Shown piece by piece: positions 43,451-52,886 of a stretch of DNA of 64,000 nt (position 1 is its first letter; each line of letters begins with the position of its first letter). The position numbers and the translations under genes are program-made. Below the pieces are notes generated by a model. It saw only the letters and a list, made by a program, of their open reading frames with translations, was not told the origin of the DNA and searched no databases. The stretch is from Cellulomonas chitinilytica (GTDB lineage Bacteria; Actinomycetota; Actinomycetes; Actinomycetales; Cellulomonadaceae): assembly GCF_016862675.1 (NCBI RefSeq), contig NZ_BONK01000015.1, forward strand, positions 1-64,000, read 5' to 3'.

Positions 43451-43965
43451 TACGTGCTGACCCAGCAGTACAGGCCGGCGCCCTCGTCGCGGGCGTCGCG
43501 CGCGAGCGCGGCCAGGCGGGCCACGAGGTCGGTCAGGACGAGCGGGTCGCCCTCGCCCCAGAACTCCTCGGTCTGCGACCAGCGGGTGGCGACGTCGGAC
43601 AGGTCGGAGCCGGCGGCGTCCGCGAGCGCCGCCACCAGGGTCGGGGTCAGCCGGACGACGAGGCACCCGCCGTCGTCGACGGAGGCGATCACGTCGCTGC
43701 CCTGCACCGCGTGGTCGTGCGGGCGGCCCGTCAGCACCGCCTCGAGCTCGCCCATCTGTACGACGGGCTCGACCCCGCCACCGTCCACCGTCCGGAACGC
43801 GACGGCCGGGACGGTGGGCGCCGGGTCCGGGCGCCGGCGACGGAAGAGCGACCGCTTCTCCGGCACGAGCTCCCCGCTCGCGTCCGACGGCCCACCCACC
43901 CGATGCACGACGGCGGCCGCCTCGACGTCCGACGATGCGACGAAGTACTCGCAGATCAGCCCCAT
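43450..43965 (-). CDS. Hypothetical protein (171 aa)
   Basis: A cytoplasmic protein. I place the start at ATG 43965, where MGLICEYFVASSDVEAAAVVHRVGG begins. The open frame continues 24 residues upstream through a hydrophobic stretch (LLATLATTLLLVSPVPGLP) that is probably not translated. The middle is Arg/Pro-rich (KRSLFRRRRPDPAP). The C-terminal part (LVVRLTPTLVAALADAAG, RWSQTEEFWGEGDPLVLTDLVARLAALARDA) is helical. The Gly-Leu-Ile-x-x-Tyr-Phe opening is typical of a small actinobacterial family of unknown function. Its stop meets the end of the frameshifted gene. Confidence 0.6.
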   Translation of the reverse strand: MGLICEYFVASSDVEAAAVVHRVGGPSDASGELVPEKRSLFRRRRPDPAPTVPAVAFRTVDGGGVEPVVQMGELEAVLTGRPHDHAVQGSDVIASVDDGGCLVVRLTPTLVAALADAAGSDLSDVATRWSQTEEFWGEGDPLVLTDLVARLAALARDARDEGAGLYCWVST

Positions 43966-44094
43966 GACCAGCCATGGTGGCAGCCCCGGGACCGGCGAGA
44001 CCAACAGGAGTGTCGTCGCGAGGGTCGCCAGCAGCACTCATGTTGTCTCGCGGCTCGGACACCGTGCGCGGGCGGGGGCTGCCAGACTCCCAGC

Positions 44095-45030
44095 ATGACT
44101 GCCGGACGACTGCTGCTGCTCGACTCCGCCTCGCTGTACTTCCGGGCGTTCTTCGGGGTCCCCGACTCGGTGAAGGCACCCGACGGCACCCCGGTGAACG
44201 CGGTGCGCGGGCTGCTCGACATGATCGCCCGGCTCGTCGTCGACCGGCGGCCGACCCGGCTGGTGGCGTGCTGGGACGACGACTGGCGGCCGGCGTTCCG
44301 GGTGGCGGCGATCCCGTCGTACAAGGAGCACCGCCTGCAGGCGGGCAGCACGACGGTCGAGGAGGTGCCGGACCTGCTGCTGCCGCAGGTGCCGGTCATC
44401 GTCGAGGTGCTGGAGGCGCTGGGGATCGCGCGCGTCGGGGTGCCGGGGTACGAGGCGGACGACGTGATCGGCACGTTCGTCGCCCGCGAGCGGACCGGTG
44501 CGGGGGACGCGGTCGACGTCGTCACGGGCGACCGGGACCTGTTCCAGCTGGTCGACGACGAGCACCACGTGCGGGTCCTGTACACGGTGCGGGGGATCAA
44601 GGACCTCGAGGTCGTCGACCAGGCGCGGCTCGCCGAGCGGTACGCGGTGTCGTCGGGGGCGGGGTACGCGGACATGGCGGCGCTGCGTGGCGACCCGAGC
44701 GACGGGCTGCCGGGCGTGCCGGGGATCGGCGAGAAGACGGCCGCGGCGCTCGTGCACCGGTACGGGTCGCTCGACGGCATCCTTGCCGCCCGCGACGCGG
44801 GCGACCCGGGGCTGACGGCGACGCAGCGCAAGCGGCTCGTCGAGGCCGCGGACTACCTGGCGGTCGCGCCGCTCGTCGTGCGGGTCGCGCAGGACGCCGC
44901 CGTCGGCGACGTCGACGACTGGTTGCCGCGGGTCGTGGCCGACCCGGAGCGGCTCGTCGCGCTCGCGGAGCGGTGGGGGCTGGCGTCGAGCGTCAAGCGC
45001 GTGGTGGACGCCCTGGCCAACGCGCACTGA
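44095..45030 (+). CDS. 5'-3' exonuclease (FEN/Pol I N-terminal-like)
   Basis: A 311-residue flap/5' nuclease, stand-alone rather than fused to DNA polymerase I. The acidic metal sites are LLLLDSASLYFRAFFG (Asp), VACWDDDWRPAFR, GYEADDVIGTFV and VVTGDRDLFQLVDD. A helix-three-turn-helix DNA-binding motif is at DGLPGVPGIGEKTAAALVHRYGSLDGIL. It removes RNA primers or flaps, probably in repair or lagging-strand processing. ATG 44095 is chosen because the frame upstream belongs to the decayed gene. Length is normal for the family. Confidence 0.9.
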   Translation: MTAGRLLLLDSASLYFRAFFGVPDSVKAPDGTPVNAVRGLLDMIARLVVDRRPTRLVACWDDDWRPAFRVAAIPSYKEHRLQAGSTTVEEVPDLLLPQVPVIVEVLEALGIARVGVPGYEADDVIGTFVARERTGAGDAVDVVTGDRDLFQLVDDEHHVRVLYTVRGIKDLEVVDQARLAERYAVSSGAGYADMAALRGDPSDGLPGVPGIGEKTAAALVHRYGSLDGILAARDAGDPGLTATQRKRLVEAADYLAVAPLVVRVAQDAAVGDVDDWLPRVVADPERLVALAERWGLASSVKRVVDALANAH

Positions 45031-45193
45031 GACGCTCCTGGTCATTCGTCCGGGTGAAGCCTGAAACCCGGCGTATCAGACATCGGGAGCTGCCCTCCTG
45101 CTGGGACGTGCGCCGCCGACCGGTGGCCGCAGCCCCCGCCGGAGACCACCGGCGTCACGGCCCGACGCGGGCCCCACCCGGAAAGGCACCACC

Positions 45194-45772
45194 ATGTCCT
45201 CCACCACCGCGCCCGCAGACGTGCGCAACCCCGCACGCACCGCGACCGGCACCGTCCCGGACAACACGTTCCCGCCCGGACCGACCAAGCAGGAGCGGAG
45301 CACGACGCTCGCGGCCCGCGCCGACGACGCCGTCGACGTCCTCGCCCGGGTGCTCACCCGCTACTCGGTGACCGCCCTGCGGATCGCCCTCGGGCTCGTG
45401 TTCCTCGGGTTCGGCGTGCTCAAGTTCTTCCCGGGCGTGAGCCCCGCGGCCGAGCTGGCGGAGCGGACCATCGGGGTGCTCACGCTGCACCACGTCGGTC
45501 CGGGTGCGGCGCTGCTGCTCACGGCCGTCATGGAGACCGTCATCGGCCTCACGCTCGTCACCGGCAAGTTCCTCAGGTCCGGTCTGGTGCTCCTCGCGTG
45601 CGCGCTCGTCGGGATCATGTCGCCGCTCGTCCTGTTCTTCGGCGAGCTGTTCCCCGCGGGCGGGCCGACGCTCACCGCCCAGTACGTGCTCAAGGACGTC
45701 GTCCTGGCCGCCGCGGCCGCGGTCGTCGGAGCCGTCGCCCTCGGGGCCCGGCTGCGACTCCCGCAGGAGTGA
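45194..45772 (+). CDS. DoxX-family membrane protein
   Basis: A 192-residue membrane protein with a cytoplasmic N-terminus of about 50 residues and four hydrophobic segments. Typical motifs are ALRIALGLVFLGFGVLKFFPG, LLLTAVMETVIGLTLVTG, SGLVLLACALVGIMSPLVLFF and VLKDVVLAAAAAVVGA, as in DoxX/DUF417-like proteins. Members have been linked to oxidative-stress membrane complexes, but the function here is unknown. ATG has GGAAAGG upstream. A short inverted repeat (45050-45055 with 45066-45071) in the preceding gap may end the exonuclease transcript. Confidence 0.75.
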   Translation: MSSTTAPADVRNPARTATGTVPDNTFPPGPTKQERSTTLAARADDAVDVLARVLTRYSVTALRIALGLVFLGFGVLKFFPGVSPAAELAERTIGVLTLHHVGPGAALLLTAVMETVIGLTLVTGKFLRSGLVLLACALVGIMSPLVLFFGELFPAGGPTLTAQYVLKDVVLAAAAAVVGAVALGARLRLPQE

Positions 45773-45776
45773 GGCG

Positions 45777-46298
45777 TCAGTTCTTGACGAACAGCTGCGG
45801 ACCCGCTTCGCGCCAGCCCTCCGAGGCGGCCGGGGCGGGTCCGCCGTCCGTCACGAGCTTGAGGTCGGTGCCCGTGAACGTCATGCCGCGCACCGCGTGC
45901 GCGCACCCGAGACCGGGCAGCTCACCGGCGACGACGGTGACGACGCACAGGTCGCCCGACGTGTTGACCGCCGCGTACTGCGCGCCCGTCGGGGTGTCGA
46001 CGAGGTACCGCGTCGTCGACGTGTCCAGGCCGAGACCCTGCAGGTCGGCGTCGGGGAGCACGTCCGCCGGCCGCTGCGGGGCGGCGAACACGTCGAGCAG
46101 CGTGACGGCGTCGACGGGCTCGGCCGTCGACGGGCCGGCCTGGACGCCGCGCAGCCACACGAGGCCCGCGCCGACCAGCGCCACGCCCACGAGCAGCACG
46201 AGCGCGGTCAGCCACGCCGGGTGCCGGCGGCTCGTGCTCACGTCGCGGAACCCGCTGAACGTCTCGCCGAAGAGGTCGACGTCGTCGATCGTCGTCAT
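45777..46298 (-). CDS. Hypothetical single-pass membrane protein
   Basis: A 173-residue protein with a short cytoplasmic N-terminus, one transmembrane segment (LTALVLLVGVALVGAGLVWL, about 30-49) and an extracytoplasmic domain of about 120 residues. The outer domain has two Cys (SGDLCVV, LGCAHAV), probably disulfide-bonded, and strands such as YLVDTPTGAQYAAVNTSG. No family recognised. It converges on DoxX with 4 bases between stops and is divergent from RNase HI. Confidence 0.65.
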   Translation of the reverse strand: MTTIDDVDLFGETFSGFRDVSTSRRHPAWLTALVLLVGVALVGAGLVWLRGVQAGPSTAEPVDAVTLLDVFAAPQRPADVLPDADLQGLGLDTSTTRYLVDTPTGAQYAAVNTSGDLCVVTVVAGELPGLGCAHAVRGMTFTGTDLKLVTDGGPAPAASEGWREAGPQLFVKN

Positions 46299-46357
46299 AC
46301 CGTCTCATCGGCCTGTCTGGCCGGTGACATGAGCCCCGCAGGGCAGAATGTCTCCCC

Positions 46358-46882
46358 GTGATCACGGTCAGCACGGACGGCTCCTGCCTGCGCAACCCCG
46401 GAGGGGCGATCGGCTGGGCGTGGGCGAACCACGACGGCACGCACGCGAGCGGCGGTGTCGCGTCCGGGACGAACCAGATCGCCGAGCTCATGGCGGTGCT
46501 CGAGGCGATCACCGCACACCCCGGCGACGAGCCGCTGCGCATCGAGGCGGACTCGCAGTACGCCATCAAGTGCGCGTCCGAGTGGGTCCGCGGCTGGAAG
46601 CGCAAGGGCTGGCGCACCGCGTCCGGCGGGCCCGTGCAGAACCTCGCCCTCGTGCAGGCCATCGACCGGGCCATCGCCGAGCGGCCCGGGCCCGTCACGT
46701 TCTCGTGGGTCCGCGGGCACCAGGGCGACCGGTTCAACGAGCGGGCCGACGAGCTCGCCGGCATCGCCGCCCGGGAGGCCCGCGACGGTCGGGTCGGCCC
46801 CGCGAACGCGGTCACGGAGGTGATCCCCGTCGTCGCCGTCGCAGCACCGGCCCGGGTCCTGGCGGAGGACACGCTCTTCTGA
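46358..46882 (+). CDS. rnhA: Ribonuclease HI
   Basis: A 174-residue RNase H that cleaves RNA in RNA-DNA hybrids. The four acidic catalytic residues are Asp7 (STDGSCLRNPGG), Glu43 (QIAELMAVLEAI), Asp65 (IEADSQYAIK) and Asp131 (ERADELAG). The catalytic-loop His is at HQGDRFNERAD, and the basic-protrusion stretch is WVRGWKRKGW. The extra C-terminal 35 residues are unstructured. GTG start. Complete and probably active. The neighbours are unrelated. Confidence 0.93.
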   Translation: MITVSTDGSCLRNPGGAIGWAWANHDGTHASGGVASGTNQIAELMAVLEAITAHPGDEPLRIEADSQYAIKCASEWVRGWKRKGWRTASGGPVQNLALVQAIDRAIAERPGPVTFSWVRGHQGDRFNERADELAGIAAREARDGRVGPANAVTEVIPVVAVAAPARVLAEDTLF

Positions 46883-46990
46883 CGACGCCGCCGAAGCCGC
46901 TCCCGGCCCGCCGGGGGCGACCCGGTCCTGGCGTCGTCGGGCGCAGCGACGTGTCAGGACGCCGCGTCGCTGCGGTTAGGGTCATGGCCC

Positions 46991-47299
46991 ATGACGGCCC
47001 CTCCCGATCGCGCACCCTCGGCCACCGGTCTCGGTTCCGAGGCGCGTCGTGAGGCGCGCGAGCTCCCCGGCGACGTCGCCGACGGGTTCCTCGGTGATGC
47101 CGCCGTCGTCCTGATCGGTGCCGCGGCGTTCGTGGTCCTCGTCGGCGGTGCCGGTCTGCTCGGCTGGCTCGTCGGCGGCGCGACTACGGCGGTCGTCGGT
47201 GCCCTGGTCGGGTTCGGGCTGTTCGTCGTCGCGGCCGTCGTCGTGGTCGTCGTCGCCGGGGCGGGCCTGCTGCGCCGGTGGCGCGCGACGAGACGCTGA
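46991..47299 (+). CDS. Small membrane protein with two transmembrane segments
   Basis: A 102-residue protein with a polar N-terminus (1-35), two hydrophobic Gly/Val-rich segments (AAVVLIGAAAFVVLVGGAGLLGWLVG and TAVVGALVGFGLFVVAAVVVVVVAGAG) and a basic end (LRRWRATRR). TAGGGT lies eight bases before the ATG, the leaderless pattern. It looks like a phage-holin-sized or superfamily-III-like small membrane protein, but nothing nearby supports a phage origin. Function unknown. A bidirectional terminator follows. Confidence 0.6.
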   Translation: MTAPPDRAPSATGLGSEARREARELPGDVADGFLGDAAVVLIGAAAFVVLVGGAGLLGWLVGGATTAVVGALVGFGLFVVAAVVVVVVAGAGLLRRWRATRR

Positions 47300-47333
47300 C
47301 CGGGCGGGACGCCCGACCCGGCCCCGACACGAC

Positions 47334-47366
47334 GAGGGCCCCGGGAACGGCGTCCCCGGGGCCCTC
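47334..47366. terminator. Bidirectional terminator hairpin
   Basis: A perfect 12-bp stem (47334-47345 with 47355-47366) with a 9-base loop, between two convergent genes that end at 47299 and 47382. Confidence 0.7.
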
Positions 47367-47381
47367 GCCGTCAGGCAGGTG

Positions 47382-50300
47382 CTACTGGACGGTCAACGTC
47401 CGGCCCATCGCCCCGAAGAAGTGGTTCTGGTCCCCCGGGTAGACGGCGATGACGATCTGGCTCGACTGGACCGCCGGCAGGGTCACGGTCGCGACCCCGT
47501 TGACGAGCGGCGCCGTGCCGACCGCGCGCAGGCCGAGCAGCACGGTCACGCTGCCCGTCGGTGCCGGTGCACCCGCGACGTCGCCGGTGACGGTGACGGT
47601 GATGACCGGCCTCGACCCTGCGGGCACCGTCCACGACGGCGTCGAGAGCACCACGTGCGACGACACCTTCGTGACGTGCAGCGTGGTGCCGCCCTTCGAG
47701 GTGGACACGTCGGCCGTGCCCGGGAACACCGCGGTGAGCTTGTGCGTGCCGGTGTTCAGGGTGCGCGGCAGGTCGATGACGGCCGTGCCGACCAGCCCGC
47801 TCACGGTCAGCGTCCCCGTGGCGACCACGGTGCTGCCCTCACGGATCTCCACGGGTCCGGTCGGTGCCGCCGACTTGCCCGTGACCGTGACCGTCGCCTT
47901 GACGAGCGTCCCGTAGGGCACCGTCGACTTCGACAGGGTCACCTTCGTGGTCGAGGCGGACGGTGCGATGTCCACCGTGACCGCGTTCGACGTCGACCCG
48001 AGGTACCAGGGCGTGTCGGGTGTGAACACCGCGGTGAACGTGTGCGACCCGCCGGTGGCCTCGATCTTGGCGACCGCCGTGCCGTGGTCCACCGGGGCCG
48101 TGGCCACCGTGGTCGTGCCGTCGACGAACGCCACGCTGCCGGTGGCCGCCGCCGGGGCGACGGTCGCGGTGAGCGTGAGCGTCTTGCCGGCGATCTGCGT
48201 CCCGGTGACGCCGAGCGTCGTCGTGGTCGCCGTCGCCACGGGCACGGTCACGTCGACGACCTGGGCCCGGGAGACCGGGGCGCCGTTGGCGTGCTGGAAG
48301 ACCAGCAGCTGGTCGTCGGCGGCACCGGTGCCCTTGTGCACCGGGATCGACGTGTCGCCGGCCCCGAGCGAGGAGAACGTGCCGGTGATGTCGTTCTCGA
48401 ACCAGAACGGCGGGTCGTACGGGTTGACCGTGAAGTCGTCCGCCTGGTCGAGCACGTTGCTCGGGTCCTCCGCGTAGCCGGAGAACGTCCACGTCGAGAC
48501 CGTCGGCGTCGACCCCTCCGGGAAGAGGGCGACCGGGATCGGCGCGACGAGCACGCTGTTGTCGAAGATGCCCGCCTCGACGTCGCCCGCGAACTCGTTG
48601 ACGAGCTCGACGGCCAGGGTCGCGCCGGTGTTGAAGTCGAACGTCGCCGCGACGGTGATGTCCTCCGAGTCGGACAGCTTCTGCACGACCGTCTCGAGGT
48701 CCGGGGCGCCGTCGCCGTCCACGTCGATGTCGATCACCGGCAGGAACGTGGAGTTGGACGAGCCGCCGCCCGCGAGCGACGCCCAGTTGCCGTCGGTCGC
48801 GATGCCGATGCCGAGCAGGCCGTCCGCGGGGTCACCGCCGCCGGCTGCCACCTGCGGTGCGGTCGACGCCCACCCGACGAACCGGATGTCGCCGGACGCC
48901 CGCACCGAGTCCGACGTCTGCAGCCCCGGCGAGTCCTCGAGCTTCGGGCTCGTGGTGCCGAGGATCAGCGGCGTGGTCAGCGAGTACCAGCCGCCGGACG
49001 CGACACCCGTGCCGTCGAGGTCGAGACCGGCGGTCGCGACGCCCGGGTCGGCGAACGCGACCGGGTTGGCGTGCAGGTCGCTCACGAGCCGCGGTGCGGC
49101 CTGCACCGGGACGCGCAGCTCCTGCGAGCCGGACGTGAGGACGAGCCGGCCGGCGACCTCTGCGACGTACTCGCGGGGGACGCCGCTCTGCACGGCCTGC
49201 GACGTCGGGTCGAGGTCGCGCTGCAGGGTGGCCGGGTCAGCCGTGAGGGTGAGCGTGACGAGCTGCGTCCGGCCCGCGGCGAGGGTGAAGCTCGCCGGGG
49301 TGGCCGTGATCGTCGCGCCGCCCGCGGTGGTCGCCGTCGTGACGGAGGCCGTGAACCGCTGGCTCGTGGTGCCGAAGTTGCGCACCGACACGGTCTTCTT
49401 CTGCACGACCGGAGCGGTGCCGACGTCGACCACGCCGAACGACACGGACGTGAGCCGCGGGTTCGCCGAGTTGAACGCGACGACGTTCGTGGACACCGCG
49501 TTCAGGGCGTCCACGCGGCCGGAGCCGACGCGCTGCGGCCCGTACTTGTCACCGGACTGGTTCGGGCCGGTGAACACGTCGTGCGTCGCGGTGTTGACCA
49601 CGGCCGCCTTGACCTCCGGCTGGTCCCACGAGGGGTGCGCCGAGCGGACGAGCGCCGCGATGCCCGCGACGAGCGGTGAGGCCATCGACGTGCCGGACAG
49701 CTTGTTCGGCGCGTTGCCGGTGCCCGACGCCGCGGAGAAGATCTCCGTGCCCGGCGCCGCGACGTCGACCTTGGCCCAGCCGAGGGACCCGTGCACGCCA
49801 CGCGACGAGCCGGGGTTCAGGGCGTCGCCGGTGACGCTCTCGACGACCGCGCCCGCGAGCGACGGGCCGATGTGCAGCGACAGCGTGCCGGCCTCGATCT
49901 CGGGGAGCAGCAGGTCGGTGACGGGCGCCGTCATCTGCGAGCCGGGGATCGTCGCGTTGCCCGCGATGCCCGCCGGGAACACCGTGCTCTCCGTGGGGAG
50001 CACGACGCCGACGGCACCCGCCGCAGCGGCGTTGTTGAACCGGACCGCCGACCCGCACGCGCGCGTGGAGTCGTTGTCGTCCCACCAGAGGTAGGCGATC
50101 TTGCCGGCGACCGTGGCGGCCTGGGCCGCGGTGAAGGCGGTGCAGCCGGAGAACCGCGAGCCGACGAAGGCGACGGGCGCCGTGACGTCCGGGCCGCCGT
50201 AGTTCACGGAGTTCTGCGCGGCGTGCAGGCCGAGCAGCGAGGCGTCGGCCGCGGCCGTGACCTCGATGCCGTCGTGCGACTGCGGGTCGCCGACGGAGTT

Positions 50301-51536
50301 CGCGACGGTGATCGCCGACTGCGCGTTGCCCGGGCTGCCGCCGATGTCGGTGACGTCGCCGGCGTTGCCCGACGAGATCGCGACGACGGTGCCGAGGGTG
50401 CTGAGCTGGTCGATCAGCAGGTTGTCGGGGTCGTCGGCGGGGGAGCCGTCGCTGCCGAGCGACAGGTTGAGGATGTCGAGGCGGTCGCTGAAGTCGCCGT
50501 CGCCGTTCGGGTCGGCCGCCCGGTCGAGGGCCAGCGCGGTGAGGTCGGTGGACCCGCCGATGTCGCCGAACACCTTGAGCGAGTAGATCTCGGCTCCCGG
50601 TGCGGCGCCCGGGCCGACCTCCCAGTCGGACACGTCCGTCAGGGAGCTGTAGTCGCCGCGGAAGGTGGTGCCGTCCGGCTGCACGCCGAAGCCGGTCGCG
50701 GTGCCGGCCACGTGCGTGCCGTGCCCGCTGTTGCCGGACAGGTAGACGGCGTCGATCGGGTTCTCGTCCGGCGTGGGCACCGTGGTGGAGCCGGGCTCGT
50801 CGCCGCTCGCGTCGTAGAGCGGTCCGGCGAAGTCGTACCCGCCGATGAACTTGGTCGGGTCGAACAGGCCCGGCTGCACCGGGTCGGACCCGTCCTCGCC
50901 GTACGCCTCCTCGTAGGCCGCGACGGTGCCGGGGCCGCCGAAGTCGGCGTGCGTGTAGTCGAGCCCGGTGTCGATGACGCCGATCCGGACGCCCTCACCG
51001 GTGACCCCGGTGTCCTGCCACGTCTGCAGCGCGCGGACGAACTCGACGCTGTGCGCGTTCGTGGCCTTCTTCGGCACGACGCGGTACACGGCGACGACGT
51101 CGGGCGACGCGGCGAGCTCCTGGACCTGCGCGGCGTCGCCGGTGACGATCGTGCCGGCGACGAGGTTGCCGGTGGTGCCGATCCGCTGCGGCTCGGCGGA
51201 CGTCACGGTCGCCGCGCTGAGCTCCTGGGGGACCACGTCGGCGGCGAGCGCCTCGGCGTCCTGCACCGCGTCCTGGACGGCGGCGGTGCTGCCACCGGCG
51301 GCGGCGACCTCGGCCCCGGACTTCGCGTCGAGCTGGACGAACGCCGTGACCTTGCCCTTGGCGGTCGTCAGGTCGTTCGACAGCTTCGAGACGACGGCCG
51401 GGTCCAGGCTGTCCGAGCTCCCGGCCTGCGGCCCGCCTGTCGGCGGAGCCGCGGATGCCGCCTGCACCCCGACGAAGGCGGTGCTGACGGACAAGGTCAC
51501 AGCGGTGACGGCGGCAAGCAGTGGACGACGCGACAT
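47382..51536 (-). CDS. Secreted subtilisin-like (S8, Vpr-type) serine protease
   Basis: A 1,384-residue secreted protease. It has a signal peptide (1-29) and an I9-like propeptide (about 45-155). The catalytic domain has Asp189 (GVIDTGLDYTHADF), His272 (SGHGTHVAGTA) and Ser617 (LSGTSMASPLVAG). A PA domain (about 430-560) inserted between His and Ser is typical of Vpr-type subtilases. A fibronectin-like region follows, then about three tandem Ig-like (Big_3-type) repeats at the C-terminus, each with a TTTLGVTGTQIAGKTLTLTATV-like core. It probably degrades proteins outside the cell. ATG 51536 is the start at the signal peptide. Confidence 0.93.
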   Translation of the reverse strand: MSRRPLLAAVTAVTLSVSTAFVGVQAASAAPPTGGPQAGSSDSLDPAVVSKLSNDLTTAKGKVTAFVQLDAKSGAEVAAAGGSTAAVQDAVQDAEALAADVVPQELSAATVTSAEPQRIGTTGNLVAGTIVTGDAAQVQELAASPDVVAVYRVVPKKATNAHSVEFVRALQTWQDTGVTGEGVRIGVIDTGLDYTHADFGGPGTVAAYEEAYGEDGSDPVQPGLFDPTKFIGGYDFAGPLYDASGDEPGSTTVPTPDENPIDAVYLSGNSGHGTHVAGTATGFGVQPDGTTFRGDYSSLTDVSDWEVGPGAAPGAEIYSLKVFGDIGGSTDLTALALDRAADPNGDGDFSDRLDILNLSLGSDGSPADDPDNLLIDQLSTLGTVVAISSGNAGDVTDIGGSPGNAQSAITVANSVGDPQSHDGIEVTAAADASLLGLHAAQNSVNYGGPDVTAPVAFVGSRFSGCTAFTAAQAATVAGKIAYLWWDDNDSTRACGSAVRFNNAAAAGAVGVVLPTESTVFPAGIAGNATIPGSQMTAPVTDLLLPEIEAGTLSLHIGPSLAGAVVESVTGDALNPGSSRGVHGSLGWAKVDVAAPGTEIFSAASGTGNAPNKLSGTSMASPLVAGIAALVRSAHPSWDQPEVKAAVVNTATHDVFTGPNQSGDKYGPQRVGSGRVDALNAVSTNVVAFNSANPRLTSVSFGVVDVGTAPVVQKKTVSVRNFGTTSQRFTASVTTATTAGGATITATPASFTLAAGRTQLVTLTLTADPATLQRDLDPTSQAVQSGVPREYVAEVAGRLVLTSGSQELRVPVQAAPRLVSDLHANPVAFADPGVATAGLDLDGTGVASGGWYSLTTPLILGTTSPKLEDSPGLQTSDSVRASGDIRFVGWASTAPQVAAGGGDPADGLLGIGIATDGNWASLAGGGSSNSTFLPVIDIDVDGDGAPDLETVVQKLSDSEDITVAATFDFNTGATLAVELVNEFAGDVEAGIFDNSVLVAPIPVALFPEGSTPTVSTWTFSGYAEDPSNVLDQADDFTVNPYDPPFWFENDITGTFSSLGAGDTSIPVHKGTGAADDQLLVFQHANGAPVSRAQVVDVTVPVATATTTTLGVTGTQIAGKTLTLTATVAPAAATGSVAFVDGTTTVATAPVDHGTAVAKIEATGGSHTFTAVFTPDTPWYLGSTSNAVTVDIAPSASTTKVTLSKSTVPYGTLVKATVTVTGKSAAPTGPVEIREGSTVVATGTLTVSGLVGTAVIDLPRTLNTGTHKLTAVFPGTADVSTSKGGTTLHVTKVSSHVVLSTPSWTVPAGSRPVITVTVTGDVAGAPAPTGSVTVLLGLRAVGTAPLVNGVATVTLPAVQSSQIVIAVYPGDQNHFFGAMGRTLTVQ

Positions 51537-51715
51537 GGGCACATCCCCGGGCTCGTGCGGATCGGCAGGCGCGCGTGTCACAGGTCACACACCGCGCCTC
51601 GTGCACCGTACTGACCAGTTACACCATTCGTCACCTTCTGGGCGCATATCGGTGCGACCTGTTGTGACTCCCGGGACGTCCGCCGAGGTCAGCCCGGCGA
51701 GTCGCGGCCAGGCCG

Positions 51716-52348
51716 TCAGCGCAGGGGGACGAACGTGTACGAGCCGTGGGTGGTGTCGTCGACCTCGTCGCCGCGTCGGACGACGAGGTGCATGGTCGAC
51801 CGGACCGGGATCACGAGCCGGCCGTGGTCCGCGAGCTGCGCGACGAGCTGGGGCGGCATCCGCATCGGGGCGGCGGACACGAGGATCCGGTCCCAGCCGC
51901 CGTCGACGGGTCGCCCGAGGACGCCCGGCCGGGCGCGCTCGACGACGGCCCACGGCATCGCGCAGGCGGCGACGTTCTGCGCGCCCCAGACGGCCAGCTC
52001 GGGGTCCAGCTCGAGCCCGAGCACGGTACCGGTCGGTCCGACGAGCCGGCCGAGCAGAGCCGTCGTCCAGCCCGACCCGGCGCCGACGTCGAGCACGCGG
52101 GCGCCGACGGGGACCTCGAGCAGGCGCAGCATCGCGGCGACCGTGCTCGGCTGGGAGCTCGTCTGGCCGTGCCACAGCGGCAGCGGGTGGTCCTCCGCCG
52201 CCCGCGACCGCACGGCGGCAGGGAGGAACCGGGTCCGGTCGAGGGTCCGCATGGCCTCCGCGACGTCGTCCGCGCGTGCGGGGTCGTGCGCCGGGCCGGG
52301 TGCGGGACCGGGTGCCGGACCAGGTGTGGGACGGGGCCCTTCGCCCAT
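51716..52348 (-). CDS. pcm: Protein-L-isoaspartate O-methyltransferase
   Basis: A 210-residue S-adenosylmethionine-dependent enzyme that starts repair of isoaspartyl residues in damaged proteins. Motifs are RTRFLPAAVRSRAAEDHPLPLWHGQTSSQPSTVAAML (substrate segment), then VLDVGAGSGWTTALLGRLVG (motif I), VLGLELDPEL, and WDRILVSAAPMRMPPQLVAQL. The N-terminal Pro/Gly repeat (GPAPGPAPGPA) is low-complexity. TAGGCT lies six bases before the ATG, the leaderless pattern. The length is close to usual. Confidence 0.88.
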   Translation of the reverse strand: MGEGPRPTPGPAPGPAPGPAHDPARADDVAEAMRTLDRTRFLPAAVRSRAAEDHPLPLWHGQTSSQPSTVAAMLRLLEVPVGARVLDVGAGSGWTTALLGRLVGPTGTVLGLELDPELAVWGAQNVAACAMPWAVVERARPGVLGRPVDGGWDRILVSAAPMRMPPQLVAQLADHGRLVIPVRSTMHLVVRRGDEVDDTTHGSYTFVPLR

Positions 52349-52354
52349 CCCCCG

Positions 52355-52360
52355 AGCCTA
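52355..52360 (-). promoter_or_regulatory. Leaderless -10 box (TAGGCT) of pcm
   Basis: A TANNNT hexamer six bases before the ATG at 52348. Confidence 0.4.
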
Positions 52361-52404
52361 GGACGCGGTCAGCGGGAGGTGACCGCGCCCGGCGCCGAGG
52401 TGTG

Positions 52405-52770
52405 TCAGGTGTGTGCGGCGGAGGTGGTCCCGGCCGGGACGGCGGGCGTGGTGGACGTCGTCGTGACGACCGTCGGGTCGGGGCCCGTGCGGGCGACGTC
52501 GGCGGCGACGGGTGCCGGCACGAACTTCGGCTTGCGGCCGGGCCGTCCCTTCGCGCGGCGGTCCTCGATGCCCTCGAGGGTGGTCGCGCGCCACACGGCG
52601 CCGCCGTTGAGCCGGCCGTCGGGGCGGGGGAGCCACGGCACGTTCCGCGACAGCCACACCCGGATCGTGGCGTGCTCGACGCCGAGGCGGGTGGCCAGGC
52701 GGCCGATGTCGTACAGGTCGTCGAGCCCGTGCTCAGGGGTCGGGGCAGGGGGGTCCTCGGCGGGTGGCAC
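52405..52770 (-). CDS. Small HTH (MerR/AlpA-like) DNA-binding protein
   Basis: A 121-residue protein. Residues about 18-50 (DDLYDIGRLATRLGVEHATIRVWLSRNVPWLPRPDGRLNGG) form a winged HTH like those of excisionases and MerR heads, with VWRATTLEGIEDRRAKGRPGRKPK, a basic arm, after it. The tail is Thr/Pro-rich and probably disordered. TAGGAT lies seven bases before the GTG (leaderless). It has no effector domain, so it is probably a small regulator or an element-derived factor. Its target is unknown. It ends 56 bases before pcm. Confidence 0.65.
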   Translation of the reverse strand: MPPAEDPPAPTPEHGLDDLYDIGRLATRLGVEHATIRVWLSRNVPWLPRPDGRLNGGAVWRATTLEGIEDRRAKGRPGRKPKFVPAPVAADVARTGPDPTVVTTTSTTPAVPAGTTSAAHT

Positions 52771-52777
52771 GGCGCAG

Positions 52778-52783
52778 ATCCTA
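52778..52783 (-). promoter_or_regulatory. Leaderless -10 box (TAGGAT)
   Basis: A TANNNT hexamer seven bases before the GTG at 52770 of the HTH gene. Confidence 0.4.
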
Positions 52784-52886
52784 GCCCGGTGAACCTATGA
52801 ATTGTGTAACGGCTGCGTGACGCGATCCTTACAACTCCTCCCCGCCGTCGCACCACCCTCATTGCTGGACGGCCGTCCGGCTCCTT

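Noticed and set aside
47118..51614. Long plus-strand frames opposite the subtilase gene
   Set aside because: They are rich in Arg, Gly and Asp with no domains, and the antisense gene has a complete catalytic triad.
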